Positions 15,811 through 25,604 of a stretch of 64,000 nt of DNA are shown in pieces. Numbering within the stretch: position 1 is the first letter of the stretch; each line of letters begins with the position of its first letter. Below the pieces are notes generated by a model. It worked only from the letters and a program-made list of their open reading frames with translations, was not told where the DNA came from and ran no database searches. A program made the translations under genes and the position numbers. This DNA comes from Neolewinella aurantiaca (GTDB lineage: Bacteria; Bacteroidota; Bacteroidia; Chitinophagales; Saprospiraceae), in assembly GCF_008014675.1 (NCBI RefSeq), contig NZ_VOXD01000022.1, forward strand, positions 17,728 through 81,727, read 5' to 3'.

Positions 15811-17355
15811 TTATTGTACTTTAGTCATTTTACCCCGAAGGTTAGACGATTTGCTTCCTGCTGATTTAGCACGGGTATATGCTTTAGCCGCAGCAACTTT
15901 GTCGCCTGACTTCACGTAGGCATCACCCAGCATCTCGAGGAAAAACGAATTGGTATTCTGCGGGCTGTCGTAAGCGATCAGGGCTGTCGTATTTCCGCCG
16001 TTTGCGATCAGGAAGGCAAGGGGGCCTTCTTTTCCGCCGGGCAGTTGGGCAAAATCGATTTTAGCCGTTGCGTCGCCGGCCTCCAGGCCGGCCAGGGCCA
16101 GGGCCAGTTGCTCCATCGCAGCCTTGGCCTCCGGTTGAGACGAGGTCATAAACCGGGCCTGCTCCAGCAGAGAGTTCGCTTCGGAGAAATCAAACCTGAA
16201 AGCTTCGCCGAGGGCGTAATGAACGTATACACCGGGCCGGTTAGGGAAAACATCGAGCGCTTCTTCTGCGTACTTGCGTAATTCCACCGTCTGATTACTG
16301 AGGTACAGCGTTGCAAGCAGTTGCTCCCAAACCGGGTATACTGTGTCGTCCAGCTCAATGGTTGATTTGTACGCAGCGGCGGCCTCCTCCATTTGTCCGG
16401 AGTGAAAAAACACATCGCCCTGCAAAGCAGCGGCTTTAGCTTCGTCGGGGTGAACCCGCCGGAGCTCAGCGGCCAGCAACGTTGCTCTTCTACCCTTCTC
16501 TGCATCCTGCGTCTGCGCCAATTCGTTAACTAAAGGCAACAGCTTACCCACCTTCAGGTCGATGTCTACGTCTGCCCGGCCCAAAAGCGCCATCAGTTCA
16601 GCATCGTTACCCGAAGACTTCGCCGGCGCCACATCCTGCAGTGCCAGTTGCGCCCGTACGTCGGCGGGTTCCAATTGTAAAATTTCTTCGTAGGCTTTGC
16701 GCGCCTTCGCTTTATCATCCTGACTGGTGTAGTATCCTGCCAGCATATGACGAAAACGCAGGTCTTCCGGCTTGGATTCCACGAGCGCAAGGAGTTCTTT
16801 CTCGGCCCGCTTTTCATCTCCCTGCCCCAGGTAAAGGGAGTGCTTCAGCCGCGCCAATTCAACGTTAATACCAATTTTATCTTCCAGCTCGTTGTAAACA
16901 GAGATAGCGCCCTTTACGTCCTGAGCACGAACCAAAAATGCAGCCCGCTCGAGGTAAAATTCTGCTTCTTCCGGATTCTTCCGGATCAACTCTCCGTACA
17001 GATCGGCTCCCTCTTTATGACGACCACTTGCCTGGTACAACTCCGCTAAAAACGATGCGTACACTTCGTCAGGGCGCTTGCTGTAGGCTTTTCTTATATG
17101 ATCGATAGCGTCCTCGGTATTTCCGGCAGCATACTGCAACCGACCAAGTTCAAAGTGGGCAGCGTCCATGTCAGGAGCCGCCTCCACGAGTTCTTCGAAC
17201 ATGCCGATGGCTTTCTCAGTCTTACCCAGAAGCGCTTCGCGCTTCGCCTCGATAAAACTGGTCTGTCGTTTGATGTCGCTTTCGGTAGGTGCTTCGGCCT
17301 GAGCGAAAAGCGGGACAGCTAAGAAATACAGGAAGAGTAAAAGTGCAGTACGCAT
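15811..17355 (-). CDS. Secreted TPR-repeat protein
   Basis: This encodes 514 residues. The signal peptide spans about 1-19 (...AVPLFAQA). Tandem 34-residue TPR units follow from about residue 40 to 260 (AHFELGRLQYAAGNTEDAID, ...AKARKAYEEILQLEPADVRA) and again at 300-420, then a final TPR-like AYVKSGDKVAAAKAYTRAKS near 480. It is a periplasmic or outer-membrane-facing scaffold. It is first in a likely operon with the DUF4292 lipoprotein, a conserved pairing in Bacteroidota. Partners are not known to me. Confidence 0.88.
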   Translation of the reverse strand: MRTALLLFLYFLAVPLFAQAEAPTESDIKRQTSFIEAKREALLGKTEKAIGMFEELVEAAPDMDAAHFELGRLQYAAGNTEDAIDHIRKAYSKRPDEVYASFLAELYQASGRHKEGADLYGELIRKNPEEAEFYLERAAFLVRAQDVKGAISVYNELEDKIGINVELARLKHSLYLGQGDEKRAEKELLALVESKPEDLRFRHMLAGYYTSQDDKAKARKAYEEILQLEPADVRAQLALQDVAPAKSSGNDAELMALLGRADVDIDLKVGKLLPLVNELAQTQDAEKGRRATLLAAELRRVHPDEAKAAALQGDVFFHSGQMEEAAAAYKSTIELDDTVYPVWEQLLATLYLSNQTVELRKYAEEALDVFPNRPGVYVHYALGEAFRFDFSEANSLLEQARFMTSSQPEAKAAMEQLALALAGLEAGDATAKIDFAQLPGGKEGPLAFLIANGGNTTALIAYDSPQNTNSFFLEMLGDAYVKSGDKVAAAKAYTRAKSAGSKSSNLRGKMTKVQ

Positions 17356-17441
17356 AAAAAGGGATCAGTTCTTTTATGTAACGCCTCTGCTCTGCGAGTG
17401 TTGCACTACGAGGGTTTCAGGCGGTTTCTTGTTAAAATTTT

Positions 17442-17477
17442 CAGGGCCGGTAAGTGTTGTTGCACTTACCGGCCCTG
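17442..17477 (-). terminator. Intrinsic terminator downstream of pyruvate kinase
   Basis: CAGGGCCGGTAAGTG (17442-17456), loop TTGTTG, then the perfect complement 17463-17477. On the minus strand it is followed by AAAATTTTAAC. It sits 28 bp after the pyk stop. Confidence 0.8.
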
Positions 17478-17505
17478 ACCGTTTTAACGCGAAGTAAACT
17501 TCCGT

Positions 17506-18942
17506 TTACTCAACCACTGTGATTTTCATCATGTTGGTCCGACGACGTTTTTCCAGTGGCATAGAGCCGGTATTCACGATCATGTCGCCTTCGGCAACGT
17601 GACCATTTTCTTTCAGGATGTTGGTAACATCCTCAACGGTCTGATCAGTGCTGGTGAAGTTGTCGTAGTGAAAACACCGGACTCCCCAGCAAAGACTCAG
17701 GGTATTGAGCATATGGTTGAGATCGCTGAAGATGTAGATCTTAGAGCTGGGCCGGAAGCTCGAAAGCTTAAATGCCGTGTAGCCCGTGCGGGTCATGCCT
17801 ACGATGCCACGCGCCCCCACGTTCTGAGCTGCCCAGGCTGCAGCGGAACAAACCACATCGCTGATGAATGTTCCGGATTTGCTGTTCGACTTAGGGCGTT
17901 TCATCCCGATCTCGTAAATCTTTTCTGCCTCAGCAATGATGGAGTTCATGGCTTTCACCACCAGGGCCGGGTGACGACCTACCGAAGTCTCTCCCGAAAG
18001 CATTACTGCGTCCGTTCCGTCGAGAACAGCGTTCGCTACGTCGGTGACCTCCGCCCGGGTTGGGCCGGGGTTGTTGATCATTGAATCCATCATCTGCGTT
18101 GCAACGATGACCGGACGGGCTCTTTGGATACACTTCCGGATGATCTCTTTCTGGATGATGGGCAGTCGTTCCATCGGCACTTCGATACCGAGGTCACCAC
18201 GCGCCACCATGATAGCGTTGGAGTGCTTGATGATTTTGTCGAGGTTCTCGATTGCTTCGGGCTTTTCAATCTTAGAGATGATCTTGGCCGGGTGTCCCGC
18301 TGCGTCGATGTGCTTTTTCAGCCCCTTGAGGTCTTTTGCATAACGCACGAAACTGAGTGCAATCCAGTTTACTGCCGGTTGTGTAAGGATGTACTTGAGA
18401 TCCACCAGGTCTTTTTCCGTAAGGCTGGGCAGGCTGATCTTGGTATTCGGCAGGTTTACCCCTTTGTTTGATTTGAGCACACCACCAAAGAGTGTCTTCA
18501 GCTTGACGGTATCGGTACCGTTGGTTTCCACTACCTCGAATACAAGCGTACCGTCGTCGACCAGTACGCGCTCGCCTACCGTCACGTCTTCGGCAAACTG
18601 TGGGTAACTCATGTAAACCCGTTCAGCGTTACCGACACATTCTGTATTCGTAAAGGTGACGATCTGACCTTCCTCTACGGGAAGACCATCACCTTCCATT
18701 TTTCCAACACGAAGCTTCGGCCCCTGGAGGTCGGCGAGGATACTCACGTGGGTCCCCAGCTCTTCGTTAAGCTTCACGATCTTATCTATGGTGCCACCAT
18801 GGACTTCGTGTGACCCGTGGCTGAAGTTAAGCCGAAAAACATCGACACCGGCAAGGATCAGACTTTTAAGGCCTTCGGTAGAGCTGCAGGCTGGGCCTAC
18901 AGTAGCAACAATTTTTGTATTCTGGTGGTCGGTAACTTTCAT
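17506..18942 (-). CDS. pyk: Pyruvate kinase
   Basis: This encodes 478 residues, the normal length of bacterial type II enzymes. It makes pyruvate and ATP from phosphoenolpyruvate and ADP in glycolysis. Visible motifs: TKIVATVGPA (9-18), FRLNFSHGSH (36-45), ADLQGPKLRVG (69-79), the active-site helix block ISKIEKPEAIENLD...ARGDLGIEVPMERLP and the substrate loop ATQMMDSM...PTRAEVTDVANAVLDGTDAVMLSGET. The C-terminal regulatory domain is complete. Monocistronic, with its own terminator at 17442-17477. Confidence 0.98.
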   Translation of the reverse strand: MKVTDHQNTKIVATVGPACSSTEGLKSLILAGVDVFRLNFSHGSHEVHGGTIDKIVKLNEELGTHVSILADLQGPKLRVGKMEGDGLPVEEGQIVTFTNTECVGNAERVYMSYPQFAEDVTVGERVLVDDGTLVFEVVETNGTDTVKLKTLFGGVLKSNKGVNLPNTKISLPSLTEKDLVDLKYILTQPAVNWIALSFVRYAKDLKGLKKHIDAAGHPAKIISKIEKPEAIENLDKIIKHSNAIMVARGDLGIEVPMERLPIIQKEIIRKCIQRARPVIVATQMMDSMINNPGPTRAEVTDVANAVLDGTDAVMLSGETSVGRHPALVVKAMNSIIAEAEKIYEIGMKRPKSNSKSGTFISDVVCSAAAWAAQNVGARGIVGMTRTGYTAFKLSSFRPSSKIYIFSDLNHMLNTLSLCWGVRCFHYDNFTSTDQTVEDVTNILKENGHVAEGDMIVNTGSMPLEKRRRTNMMKITVVE

Positions 18943-19185
18943 CTTTCAGGGGGGATAGTGTAGAATTTACAATAATACCACGAAGATAACTTAGTTGAGC
19001 ATTAATAAGGAGACTTTCCCTGAGTTGGTCTTAAATTTTAGCATACTAGTTTCCCGGTAAATACGAATCATCACCTATTCAAGCCGCTAAGCCGCTTCTG
19101 GCCGAACGTGATTATTGACGGCTTTCAGGGAGCGATGAACGCTACGTCTTATTTATTTCAGGACCAAGCAAGCACAACATAACGC

Positions 19186-19222
19186 AAAAACTCCCCGCTG
19201 AAACAATCAACGGGGAGTTTTT
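19186..19222 (-). terminator. Intrinsic terminator downstream of gldJ
   Basis: AAAAACTCCCCG (19186-19197) and CGGGGAGTTTTT (19211-19222) form a 12-bp stem with a 13-nt loop. A/T runs on both sides make it potentially bidirectional. It lies 51 bp past the gldJ stop. Confidence 0.85.
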
Positions 19223-19272
19223 GAATCCTCAGGAAGTTTCTTCCCAAAGGTCAGGTAGTACAGGTCTGCAAC

Positions 19273-20790
19273 CTAGCGGCGCGAGCGACGACGCTTCTTC
19301 GGAGATGTTCCGAAGCGGTTTTCATCACCACGGGCATCTGGGCGTCCGCCGGCGTTGTCTCCACCCATGCTGATCATTGCACAACGGAAGCCAACGGTAC
19401 GGCTTGATTTCTCTTCCTCCATAAAGCGACGGGTACCGGGGCTGAGCCAGTAAGCACGATCGGCCCAGCTACCACCTTTGTAAACGCGGGCGCTGTTGGA
19501 GATGAGGGTGTATTTGTTGGTTTGGTAACTCGCAAGACTCTGCTCATCACCATCGAGGTAATCGTACGGGCGGCCAACTTTGTAGTTGTCTCGCTCAGCA
19601 GCTTCTTCGTCCGTTACGTACTCGTACTGCAGACGACCGAGACTGTCTTTAGGCAGTACCGTTCCGTCTACCGGGTCGCGGGCAACATCCTGGAACTTGT
19701 TACCACGGAATGGGTTCAGTTCGTGGTTCTCCACATCGCTCAGGTCAGTAGTGGTCAGCGGGCGGTAAAGGTCTTCTACCCACTCGTTCACGTTGCCTGC
19801 CATGTTGTAGAGACCAAAGTCGTTGGGGTAGTTTTCCAATACAGGAGTAGTGATCGAAGAACCATCGTTTGGCTTACCGGCAATACCCATGTAGTCACCA
19901 CCACGACGCTTGAAGTTAGCGTACATCTGGCCCTGGTACTTATCGTGACGCTGGTAGCGCACGCTGGTTCCGCTCCAGGGGTAGATACGGCGATCGGTGT
20001 AGTTTTCGTCTTTCTCGTTTGCCTGAAGGCCGGGGAGTGCCAGTGCAGCGTATTCCCATTCTGCTTCGGTTGGCAGACGGAATTCGGGCTGGAGAATACC
20101 GTCTTCGAGTTTCACGGGGCGCTCACCTCCTGTACGGAGATCTTTAAGCTGCTTGCGGGGAGTACCATCGTACTGACCGGCGAAGTAAGAATCAGTTACA
20201 AATACCTGATCATCTTTAGCATCAGGGCTTGGGTTGAGAATACCTTTATCGATGAGGATCGCCTCATTTACCCGGTCGGTACGCCAGCGGGCGAATTCAC
20301 GGGCCTGGCGCCAGTTTACACCCACAACCGGGTGCTTGGCGGTAGCAGGATGGCGAAGGTAGTTCTGTACGTAGGGCTCGTTGGCAGAAAGCTCATCACG
20401 CCACACAAGTGTATCGGGCAGAGCTTTGAGGTAAACTTCACGGTAGCTCTCTCCGTAAGAAAGGTAAGTCCAGTCGAGGTAGAAGAGGTAGTCTTCGTTG
20501 CTCATTTCCGTCTGGTCCATGTAGAAAGTAGAGACGGTTACACGACGCGGGATGTTGTCCCAGTCGTAAGGCACGTCTTCTTCGGTGAAACCCATTACGA
20601 AGTTTCCACCCGGAATCAACACCATGTTCGGTGGAGTCTCCTGACCTTCGTAATCAGGCTTGGTCTCGAAACCGCCCCATTTGGTGTCGTTCATCTTCCA
20701 TCCGGTAGTGGAGGAGCGATCGTTTTTGCCACAAGAGGCGAGGATGGCTACCATACAAAGGAGAGGCAGCATTTTTTTCCAGTAATTCAT
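19273..20790 (-). CDS. gldJ: Gliding-motility/T9SS lipoprotein GldJ
   Basis: This encodes 505 residues. The start at 20790 (MNYWKKMLPLLCMVAILASC) gives a lipoprotein signal with Cys20; the upstream 28 codons of the frame are discarded. The body is an FGE/SUMF1-like fold: MVLIPGGNFVMG (near 54), STFYMDQTEMSNEDYLFYL, DTLVWRDELSANEP..QNYLRHPATAKHPVVGVNW.QA, FRLPTEAEWEYAA, GNVNEWVEDLY and a final GGSWADRAYWLSPGTRRF..E...TVGFRCAM. The LPDTLVWR..NYLRHPA signature separates GldJ from GldK. It belongs to the outer-membrane ring lipoproteins of T9SS. A basic tail KKRRRSRR ends it. Confidence 0.9.
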   Translation of the reverse strand: MNYWKKMLPLLCMVAILASCGKNDRSSTTGWKMNDTKWGGFETKPDYEGQETPPNMVLIPGGNFVMGFTEEDVPYDWDNIPRRVTVSTFYMDQTEMSNEDYLFYLDWTYLSYGESYREVYLKALPDTLVWRDELSANEPYVQNYLRHPATAKHPVVGVNWRQAREFARWRTDRVNEAILIDKGILNPSPDAKDDQVFVTDSYFAGQYDGTPRKQLKDLRTGGERPVKLEDGILQPEFRLPTEAEWEYAALALPGLQANEKDENYTDRRIYPWSGTSVRYQRHDKYQGQMYANFKRRGGDYMGIAGKPNDGSSITTPVLENYPNDFGLYNMAGNVNEWVEDLYRPLTTTDLSDVENHELNPFRGNKFQDVARDPVDGTVLPKDSLGRLQYEYVTDEEAAERDNYKVGRPYDYLDGDEQSLASYQTNKYTLISNSARVYKGGSWADRAYWLSPGTRRFMEEEKSSRTVGFRCAMISMGGDNAGGRPDARGDENRFGTSPKKRRRSRR

Positions 20791-21021
20791 AAAGCTGAGG
20801 TAAACCGAGTTTTTTCCAAAATTCGCGGCGGCAAATATACGTCGGGATGAAACGATATTAAACAATCTTGCCACTCACGAAAAGTTAAACCGCTTTGGAG
20901 GCTCCACTATTGTGCTGAAAACCTTAAAGTTTTCATTGAAAGTGAGTTGTCTCCTCAGAAGGCCTTTTTCATGCCCTGAATCATGCGCAAAAGCGACTCA
21001 TCTCCCGCAGTACGAGAAGGT

Positions 21022-21039
21022 GGCGCGATCGCAGGTGCA
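21022..21039 (-). repeat. Dispersed repeat, copy 5, 3' flank of 21048 gene
   Basis: GGCGCGATCGCAGGTGCA, 8 bp beyond the stop codon of the minus-strand gene. The two central bases differ from consensus. The usual GGTTTAA tail is not recognisable because coding sequence adjoins. Confidence 0.85.
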
Positions 21040-21047
21040 GGGGCTTT

Positions 21048-21638
21048 TTATTTGTTCTTATTGATCTCGTCCTGTAACTGACGGCGAAGCTTCTGCTCCA
21101 CCTCAAGCCGGTTTTTGCGGCTCTTCTCCAGGTCTTCGGTCACTTTTTCGAAATCCTGACGAGCCTCCCGTGCCGCACCGACCGCAAGGCGCATCCGGCC
21201 CAAAGCAAAGAATAACATCGCAAGCAAGCCGATGATCGCTGACCAGAATATCACACTATACGTTGTCTTAGACAACGACATGCCCAGCAAACTGACGCTG
21301 TCTTTTTCCCCCGTTAAGGCCGCAATCTGATTGTCGCGCTCCTCGATGGTCGTTCCCTGGCTGGCGATCTTTGCGTTTTGCTCATCGATCCGGTTTTCCA
21401 GCTTTTCGATCTCATTGGTGTAGACCCCGATTGAATCGCTCACGTTGGCCATGAAGGCATCGAGGAAATCACGCCGTACCGTCTTATAAATCTGGTACTT
21501 GCTCGAAACCCGGAGCATCTCATCGAACTGCCCCTGCAGGCTAACCGTATCCGCTGTAGCGGGGTTCCCCCGTTGAGCAACTGCTGACTGGGCGAAAAAT
21601 AATAGGAAGGTGAATGTCAGTAAACGGAAAATATTCAT
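21048..21638 (-). CDS. Coiled-coil membrane protein, unknown
   Basis: This encodes 196 residues. Signal peptide 1-21 (...AQSAVAQ), a periplasmic coiled coil (about 70-112: IEKLENRIDEQNAKI...ERDNQIAALTGEKD), one transmembrane helix (about 127-148: SVIFWSAIIGLLAMLFFALG) and a cytoplasmic, charged coiled coil to the end. Proteins like this are common in Bacteroidota, where they sometimes carry an unsupported 'tRNA (guanine-N1)-methyltransferase' label; nothing here looks like a methyltransferase. Role unknown. Confidence 0.8.
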   Translation of the reverse strand: MNIFRLLTFTFLLFFAQSAVAQRGNPATADTVSLQGQFDEMLRVSSKYQIYKTVRRDFLDAFMANVSDSIGVYTNEIEKLENRIDEQNAKIASQGTTIEERDNQIAALTGEKDSVSLLGMSLSKTTYSVIFWSAIIGLLAMLFFALGRMRLAVGAAREARQDFEKVTEDLEKSRKNRLEVEQKLRRQLQDEINKNK

Positions 21639-21933
21639 GTAGCCAAAGCAGTTTTAGAGCCTGTTCCTCCAGGCTATTTAAATAGCCTCAGAGGACGCAA
21701 AGAAAAGCTTCTGCCGGGGATAATGCGAATTTGCCGGGCACTTTATGATTTCCGGGAATCAATTCTTTTTGAATCGACTACTGTATCTTCCCTCCGGAAC
21801 AAGCGCCCGGGGTGTTTCCGGCACCTCTCTCAGGTCATCTGTTCTAACGGGTTCTGGTCAAAAGCCCTATCGCAAAAACAAACTCCCATCCTGCAACTAC
21901 GGTTAAGGAAAGAGGATCTTACACAGAAAGCAA

Positions 21934-24429
21934 ATGAAATACGTCCATCTCGCCACCTCAGGTATCGTTCTGCTGCTCTGGCTGATCTTCGGCTCCTACT
22001 CCGGCCCGGCAGGTCTGCCGGTTCCTGCTCTCGGAAACTTTTTTCACCCCCAGAAAGGCTTCTGGCATAACAGCCGCCCAAAACTTACTGACCGCACGAA
22101 GAAAATTGGTTTGAACCTCGATCATCCGCTGGCAAAGGGGAGCGTTCATTTTGATGACCGGGGCGTTCCCCATGTTTTCGCGCCGGACCTGGAGAGTGCA
22201 GCCTTCATGCAGGGTTACGTTAGTGCCGCCGACCGGCTCTGGCAAATGGACATCAGCACCCGCGCCACCGAAGGCCGCCTGAGCGAAGTGCTCGGAACCA
22301 GAACCCTGGCCCGCGATTCAATGCAGATTCGTCGGGGTTTCCGGCAGGCAGCGAAGAACGAAACCGATACCATGCGGGTCAACTTCCCCGAAGACATGCA
22401 GGTGCTCGAAGCTTACGCCGCAGGCGTAAATGCATGGATCGACCAGTTGAAACCCCGGCAGTACCCCGTCGAGTATAAAATCCTGGGCCATAAGCCGCTC
22501 CGATGGTCTCCCTACCGTACCGCCCTGCTGATGAAAGGGATGTCTCAATCCCTCAGCAGCCGCTATTCCGATGCCGGAGCCGACAAAACCAAAGCAGACC
22601 TGGGCGAGGACGTCTTCAATGCTTTATTCCCCAGCCGTTTCCCCGCAGACAGCCCCATCGTTCCGGACGACGGCAGGTATAAAAAAGGGGCGGAGACGCA
22701 GGTGCAAAATCAGGTTTCAACCGCGCTTCTCTCAACCCAGTATGCACCTGCGACCGCGCACCCAAAAGACTATGCCATCGGGGCCAGTGGATATGATGCC
22801 GTGAGCCACGAACCTTATACCCTCATGCCTGCCCACCCCGATAACGGATCCAACAACTGGGCCGTGGATGCGGAACATTCCAACACCCGCCACCCGATCC
22901 TGGCCTCAGACCCTCACCTGGCCCTATCGCTGCCCAGCATCTGGTACGAAATTCAAATCAGCATCCCCGGTGTGAACGCACGGGGGGTAAGCCTGCCCGG
23001 CGCACCGGGCATCATCATGGGCTTCAACGACCACATCGCCTACGGTGAAACGAACGTAGGGCACGACGTTACCGACTGGTTCCGGATCGAGTGGACCGAC
23101 GAAAAACGCACCCATTATCTGCTGGACGGAGTAAAAACACCCGCCCGGATAGTGACCGATACGCTTCACCTCAAGGGAAGCAAGCCCATCATCATTCAAA
23201 CTCCCTGGACGGTGTTTGGCCCCGTCCCGTACTACGATGGGCCCTACGCAGACCACGCAATGCGGTACCTGGGCCACGATGCCCCGGGTAAAGACGTGCG
23301 CCCGCACACCATGGCGGGCACCTTTCTCGGGCTGATGCAAGCCGAAAATTACGATGACTACGTGCATGCACTGAAGGGTTACATCGACCCCGCTCAGAAC
23401 TTCATCTTCGCGGAAAAGAACGGCGATATCGCCATCCGCCCCAACGGAGGTTTCCCGATCCGGGCACCCGGTCAGACCGGGCGCTTCACCACCCCTGGCA
23501 ACACCATTACCAACGCATGGCGCGGCTACGTACCCTTCTCCGAAAGACCAGTGCATAAAAACCCCGCCCGGGGGTTTGTCTCATCTGCAAACCAAACGAC
23601 TACGGGGCCAAACTACCCCTACCCTTACACCGGCGGATTCGATGAATACCGTGGCCGGCTCATCAACCGCTACCTGAGCCGGGAAACCACCATGACACAG
23701 CAGACCATGAAGGAGCTTCAGCTCAGCAGCCATTCTTTGCTCGCCGAAGAACTTACCCCTCTGCTTATCGCCAGAATCAACCGCCAGGCCCTTACCGACG
23801 AGGGCCGCGAGCTGCTGCGTCTCATCTCTGAATGGGACTACCGCTGCGAAGGAGAAAGCCGCGCCGCGACCTTTTTCGAAATGTGGCGAACCAAGGTTTA
23901 TGCCCTCACCTTCGATGAAATGCCGAGTGATTCCGGTTACCTCCAACCGGAGCTATGGAAATGGAACGAATTACTCAAAAAAGATGCCCGCAATGCGGTT
24001 TTCGACATTCAGGCTACCCCAAACTTCAAAGAAACGGCTGCCACACTGACGCAGCGTGCCTTCGATGAAATCGAGGAAGAGCTCGCCGGAGAGCTGCCGG
24101 TTCCCTGGGCAGAATACCGGAACACCCACGTGAAGCACCTCGGATCCATACCAGGGTTTGGCTCAGAACTCATCCGTACCGGGGGGGCACGCTTCGCGCC
24201 CCGGGCACTGAGCAGTGGGCATGGTGCAAGCTGGAGGATGGTCGTGGAACTGGGTACACAACCCCGTGCATGGGGTACCCTGCCCGGCGGGGCATCGGGA
24301 GATCCCGGCAGCGAGTTTTACGATAATTGCCTTAGCGACTGGGCAAACGGCAGGTATCACGAACTCGTTCGGTGGAAAGACGACGAAGAGGCGAAACGAA
24401 AAGCTACAGGAAGCTGGACTTTTCGATAA
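21934..24429 (+). CDS. Penicillin-acylase-family Ntn hydrolase (penicillin/acyl-homoserine lactone acylase type)
   Basis: This encodes 831 residues. A membrane-spanning or signal segment (4-22) leads to the alpha part (GVPHVFAPDLESAAFMQGYV, DRLWQMDISTRATEGRLSE), a linker, and the beta part beginning with Ser306 in DNGSNNWAV. That Ser becomes the N-terminal nucleophile after self-cleavage. Other family residues include SDPHLALSLPSIWYEIQI and PGIIMGFNDHIAYGETN. The enzyme cleaves amide bonds of acylated substrates in the periplasm; substrate unknown (beta-lactams, acyl-homoserine lactones or lipopeptides are all possible). Residues about 252-276 of the linker are encoded by two inverted copies of the dispersed repeat. 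Confidence 0.92.
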   Translation: MKYVHLATSGIVLLLWLIFGSYSGPAGLPVPALGNFFHPQKGFWHNSRPKLTDRTKKIGLNLDHPLAKGSVHFDDRGVPHVFAPDLESAAFMQGYVSAADRLWQMDISTRATEGRLSEVLGTRTLARDSMQIRRGFRQAAKNETDTMRVNFPEDMQVLEAYAAGVNAWIDQLKPRQYPVEYKILGHKPLRWSPYRTALLMKGMSQSLSSRYSDAGADKTKADLGEDVFNALFPSRFPADSPIVPDDGRYKKGAETQVQNQVSTALLSTQYAPATAHPKDYAIGASGYDAVSHEPYTLMPAHPDNGSNNWAVDAEHSNTRHPILASDPHLALSLPSIWYEIQISIPGVNARGVSLPGAPGIIMGFNDHIAYGETNVGHDVTDWFRIEWTDEKRTHYLLDGVKTPARIVTDTLHLKGSKPIIIQTPWTVFGPVPYYDGPYADHAMRYLGHDAPGKDVRPHTMAGTFLGLMQAENYDDYVHALKGYIDPAQNFIFAEKNGDIAIRPNGGFPIRAPGQTGRFTTPGNTITNAWRGYVPFSERPVHKNPARGFVSSANQTTTGPNYPYPYTGGFDEYRGRLINRYLSRETTMTQQTMKELQLSSHSLLAEELTPLLIARINRQALTDEGRELLRLISEWDYRCEGESRAATFFEMWRTKVYALTFDEMPSDSGYLQPELWKWNELLKKDARNAVFDIQATPNFKETAATLTQRAFDEIEEELAGELPVPWAEYRNTHVKHLGSIPGFGSELIRTGGARFAPRALSSGHGASWRMVVELGTQPRAWGTLPGGASGDPGSEFYDNCLSDWANGRYHELVRWKDDEEAKRKATGSWTFR
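22689..22706 (-). repeat. Dispersed repeat, copy 6, inside the acylase gene
   Basis: GGCGGAGACGCAGGTGCA with tail AAAATCAGGTTTCAACCGCG. It is antisense to the gene and encodes GAETQVQNQ in the alpha-beta linker. It forms an inverted pair with copy 7. Confidence 0.85.
22743..22760 (+). repeat. Dispersed repeat, copy 7, inside the acylase gene
   Basis: TGCACCTGCGACCGCGCA, sense orientation, encoding APATAHP. It is 36 bp from inverted copy 6, upstream of the catalytic Ser codon. Confidence 0.85.
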
Positions 24430-24445
24430 GCTTCAGCTCCTGGCC

Positions 24446-25555
24446 CTACAAAAACGGAATTTTGACGACCTCTGCCTCAACGGACTTGCGGCCCAGATCG
24501 ATCTGAATTTTTGTCCCTGGTGTATGCTGGCCCAAAGCAACGTAGCCCAGCCCGACCGGGTAATCCAGCGAAGGCGAATGCGTCCCACTCGTTACTTCTC
24601 CGATCTTGTTTCCATCCGCATCCAGAATACCGTGTCCGTTGCGCGGAGCACGACGACCAGCTACTTTGAACCCAACCAGGCGACGTTCAAGGCCGGCCTC
24701 TTTCTGCGCGATAAGGTGATCCCGGCCTACAAAATCGCCTGCCTTGAGCTTTGTTATCCAGCCCAGGCCGGCCTCTAGTGGTGTTGTGGTGTCATTGATG
24801 TCATTACCGTACAGGCAGAATCCTTTTTCCAGGCGAAGCGTATCCCTTGAACCAAGACCACAGGGAATAAGGCCTGCTTCTTTCCCCGCCTTCAGTATCG
24901 CTTCCCATACCGACTCTGCTGCATCGTTGCTGATGTACAACTCAAACCCTCCTGCTCCAGTATATCCGGTCGCAGAAATGATCACATTGTCGTGTCCGGC
25001 AAGGCTCCCGCGTACAAAATGGTAGTAAGAAATATCTTCGAGGTTGGTGTCCGTTAAAGGCTGCAGGATCTCAGTGGCCAGAGGCCCCTGTACTGCCAAC
25101 AACGCAGTTTGGTTGCTGATGTCAATCATTTCTGCGCCAAAAGAATTATGCTCTGAGATCCAGTCCCAGTCTTTCTTTATGTTACCGGCATTGACCACCA
25201 GCATGTAGGCCGGGTGCTCGTTGCTCATCCCCATAGCGGGGTTGGCGGGCAAGCGGTAGACCAGCAGGTCGTCCACGATTCCTCCCTGAGGGCGGGGCAT
25301 ACAGCTGTACTGTGCCTGCCCTTCCACGAGTTTGTCCACGTCATTGCTGGTAACGTACTGTACCAAATCTCGGGCTCCGGCTCCCCGGATGATGAATTCC
25401 CCCATGTGAGACACATCGAATATTCCCGCTTTTTCCCGAACCGCGAAATGTTCTTCTTTGAGGCTGGTGTAGGTCAGGGGCATTTCAAAGCCGGCGAAGT
25501 CCACAAGCTTAGCGCCCAGGGCGCGGTGAATTTCGGTTAGTGGGGTAGATTGCAT
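24446..25555 (-). CDS. gcvT: Aminomethyltransferase (glycine cleavage system T protein)
   Basis: This encodes 369 residues, typical for GcvT, which transfers the aminomethyl carbon of glycine from H protein to tetrahydrofolate and releases ammonia. Motifs: FAGFEMPLTY (20-29), REKAGIFDVSHMGE, YSCMPRPQGGIVDDLLVYRL, RDTLRLEKGFCLYGNDI with the folate-binding Asp/Arg set, and GEVTSGTHSPSL near the end. Its stop is 16 bp from the convergent acylase stop. The other gcv genes are not in this window. Confidence 0.97.
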   Translation of the reverse strand: MQSTPLTEIHRALGAKLVDFAGFEMPLTYTSLKEEHFAVREKAGIFDVSHMGEFIIRGAGARDLVQYVTSNDVDKLVEGQAQYSCMPRPQGGIVDDLLVYRLPANPAMGMSNEHPAYMLVVNAGNIKKDWDWISEHNSFGAEMIDISNQTALLAVQGPLATEILQPLTDTNLEDISYYHFVRGSLAGHDNVIISATGYTGAGGFELYISNDAAESVWEAILKAGKEAGLIPCGLGSRDTLRLEKGFCLYGNDINDTTTPLEAGLGWITKLKAGDFVGRDHLIAQKEAGLERRLVGFKVAGRRAPRNGHGILDADGNKIGEVTSGTHSPSLDYPVGLGYVALGQHTPGTKIQIDLGRKSVEAEVVKIPFL

Positions 25556-25604
25556 GGCAACTTGGTTATTTGGTTAGTTGGTAACGTCCGGAACACAGAT
25601 TGAA

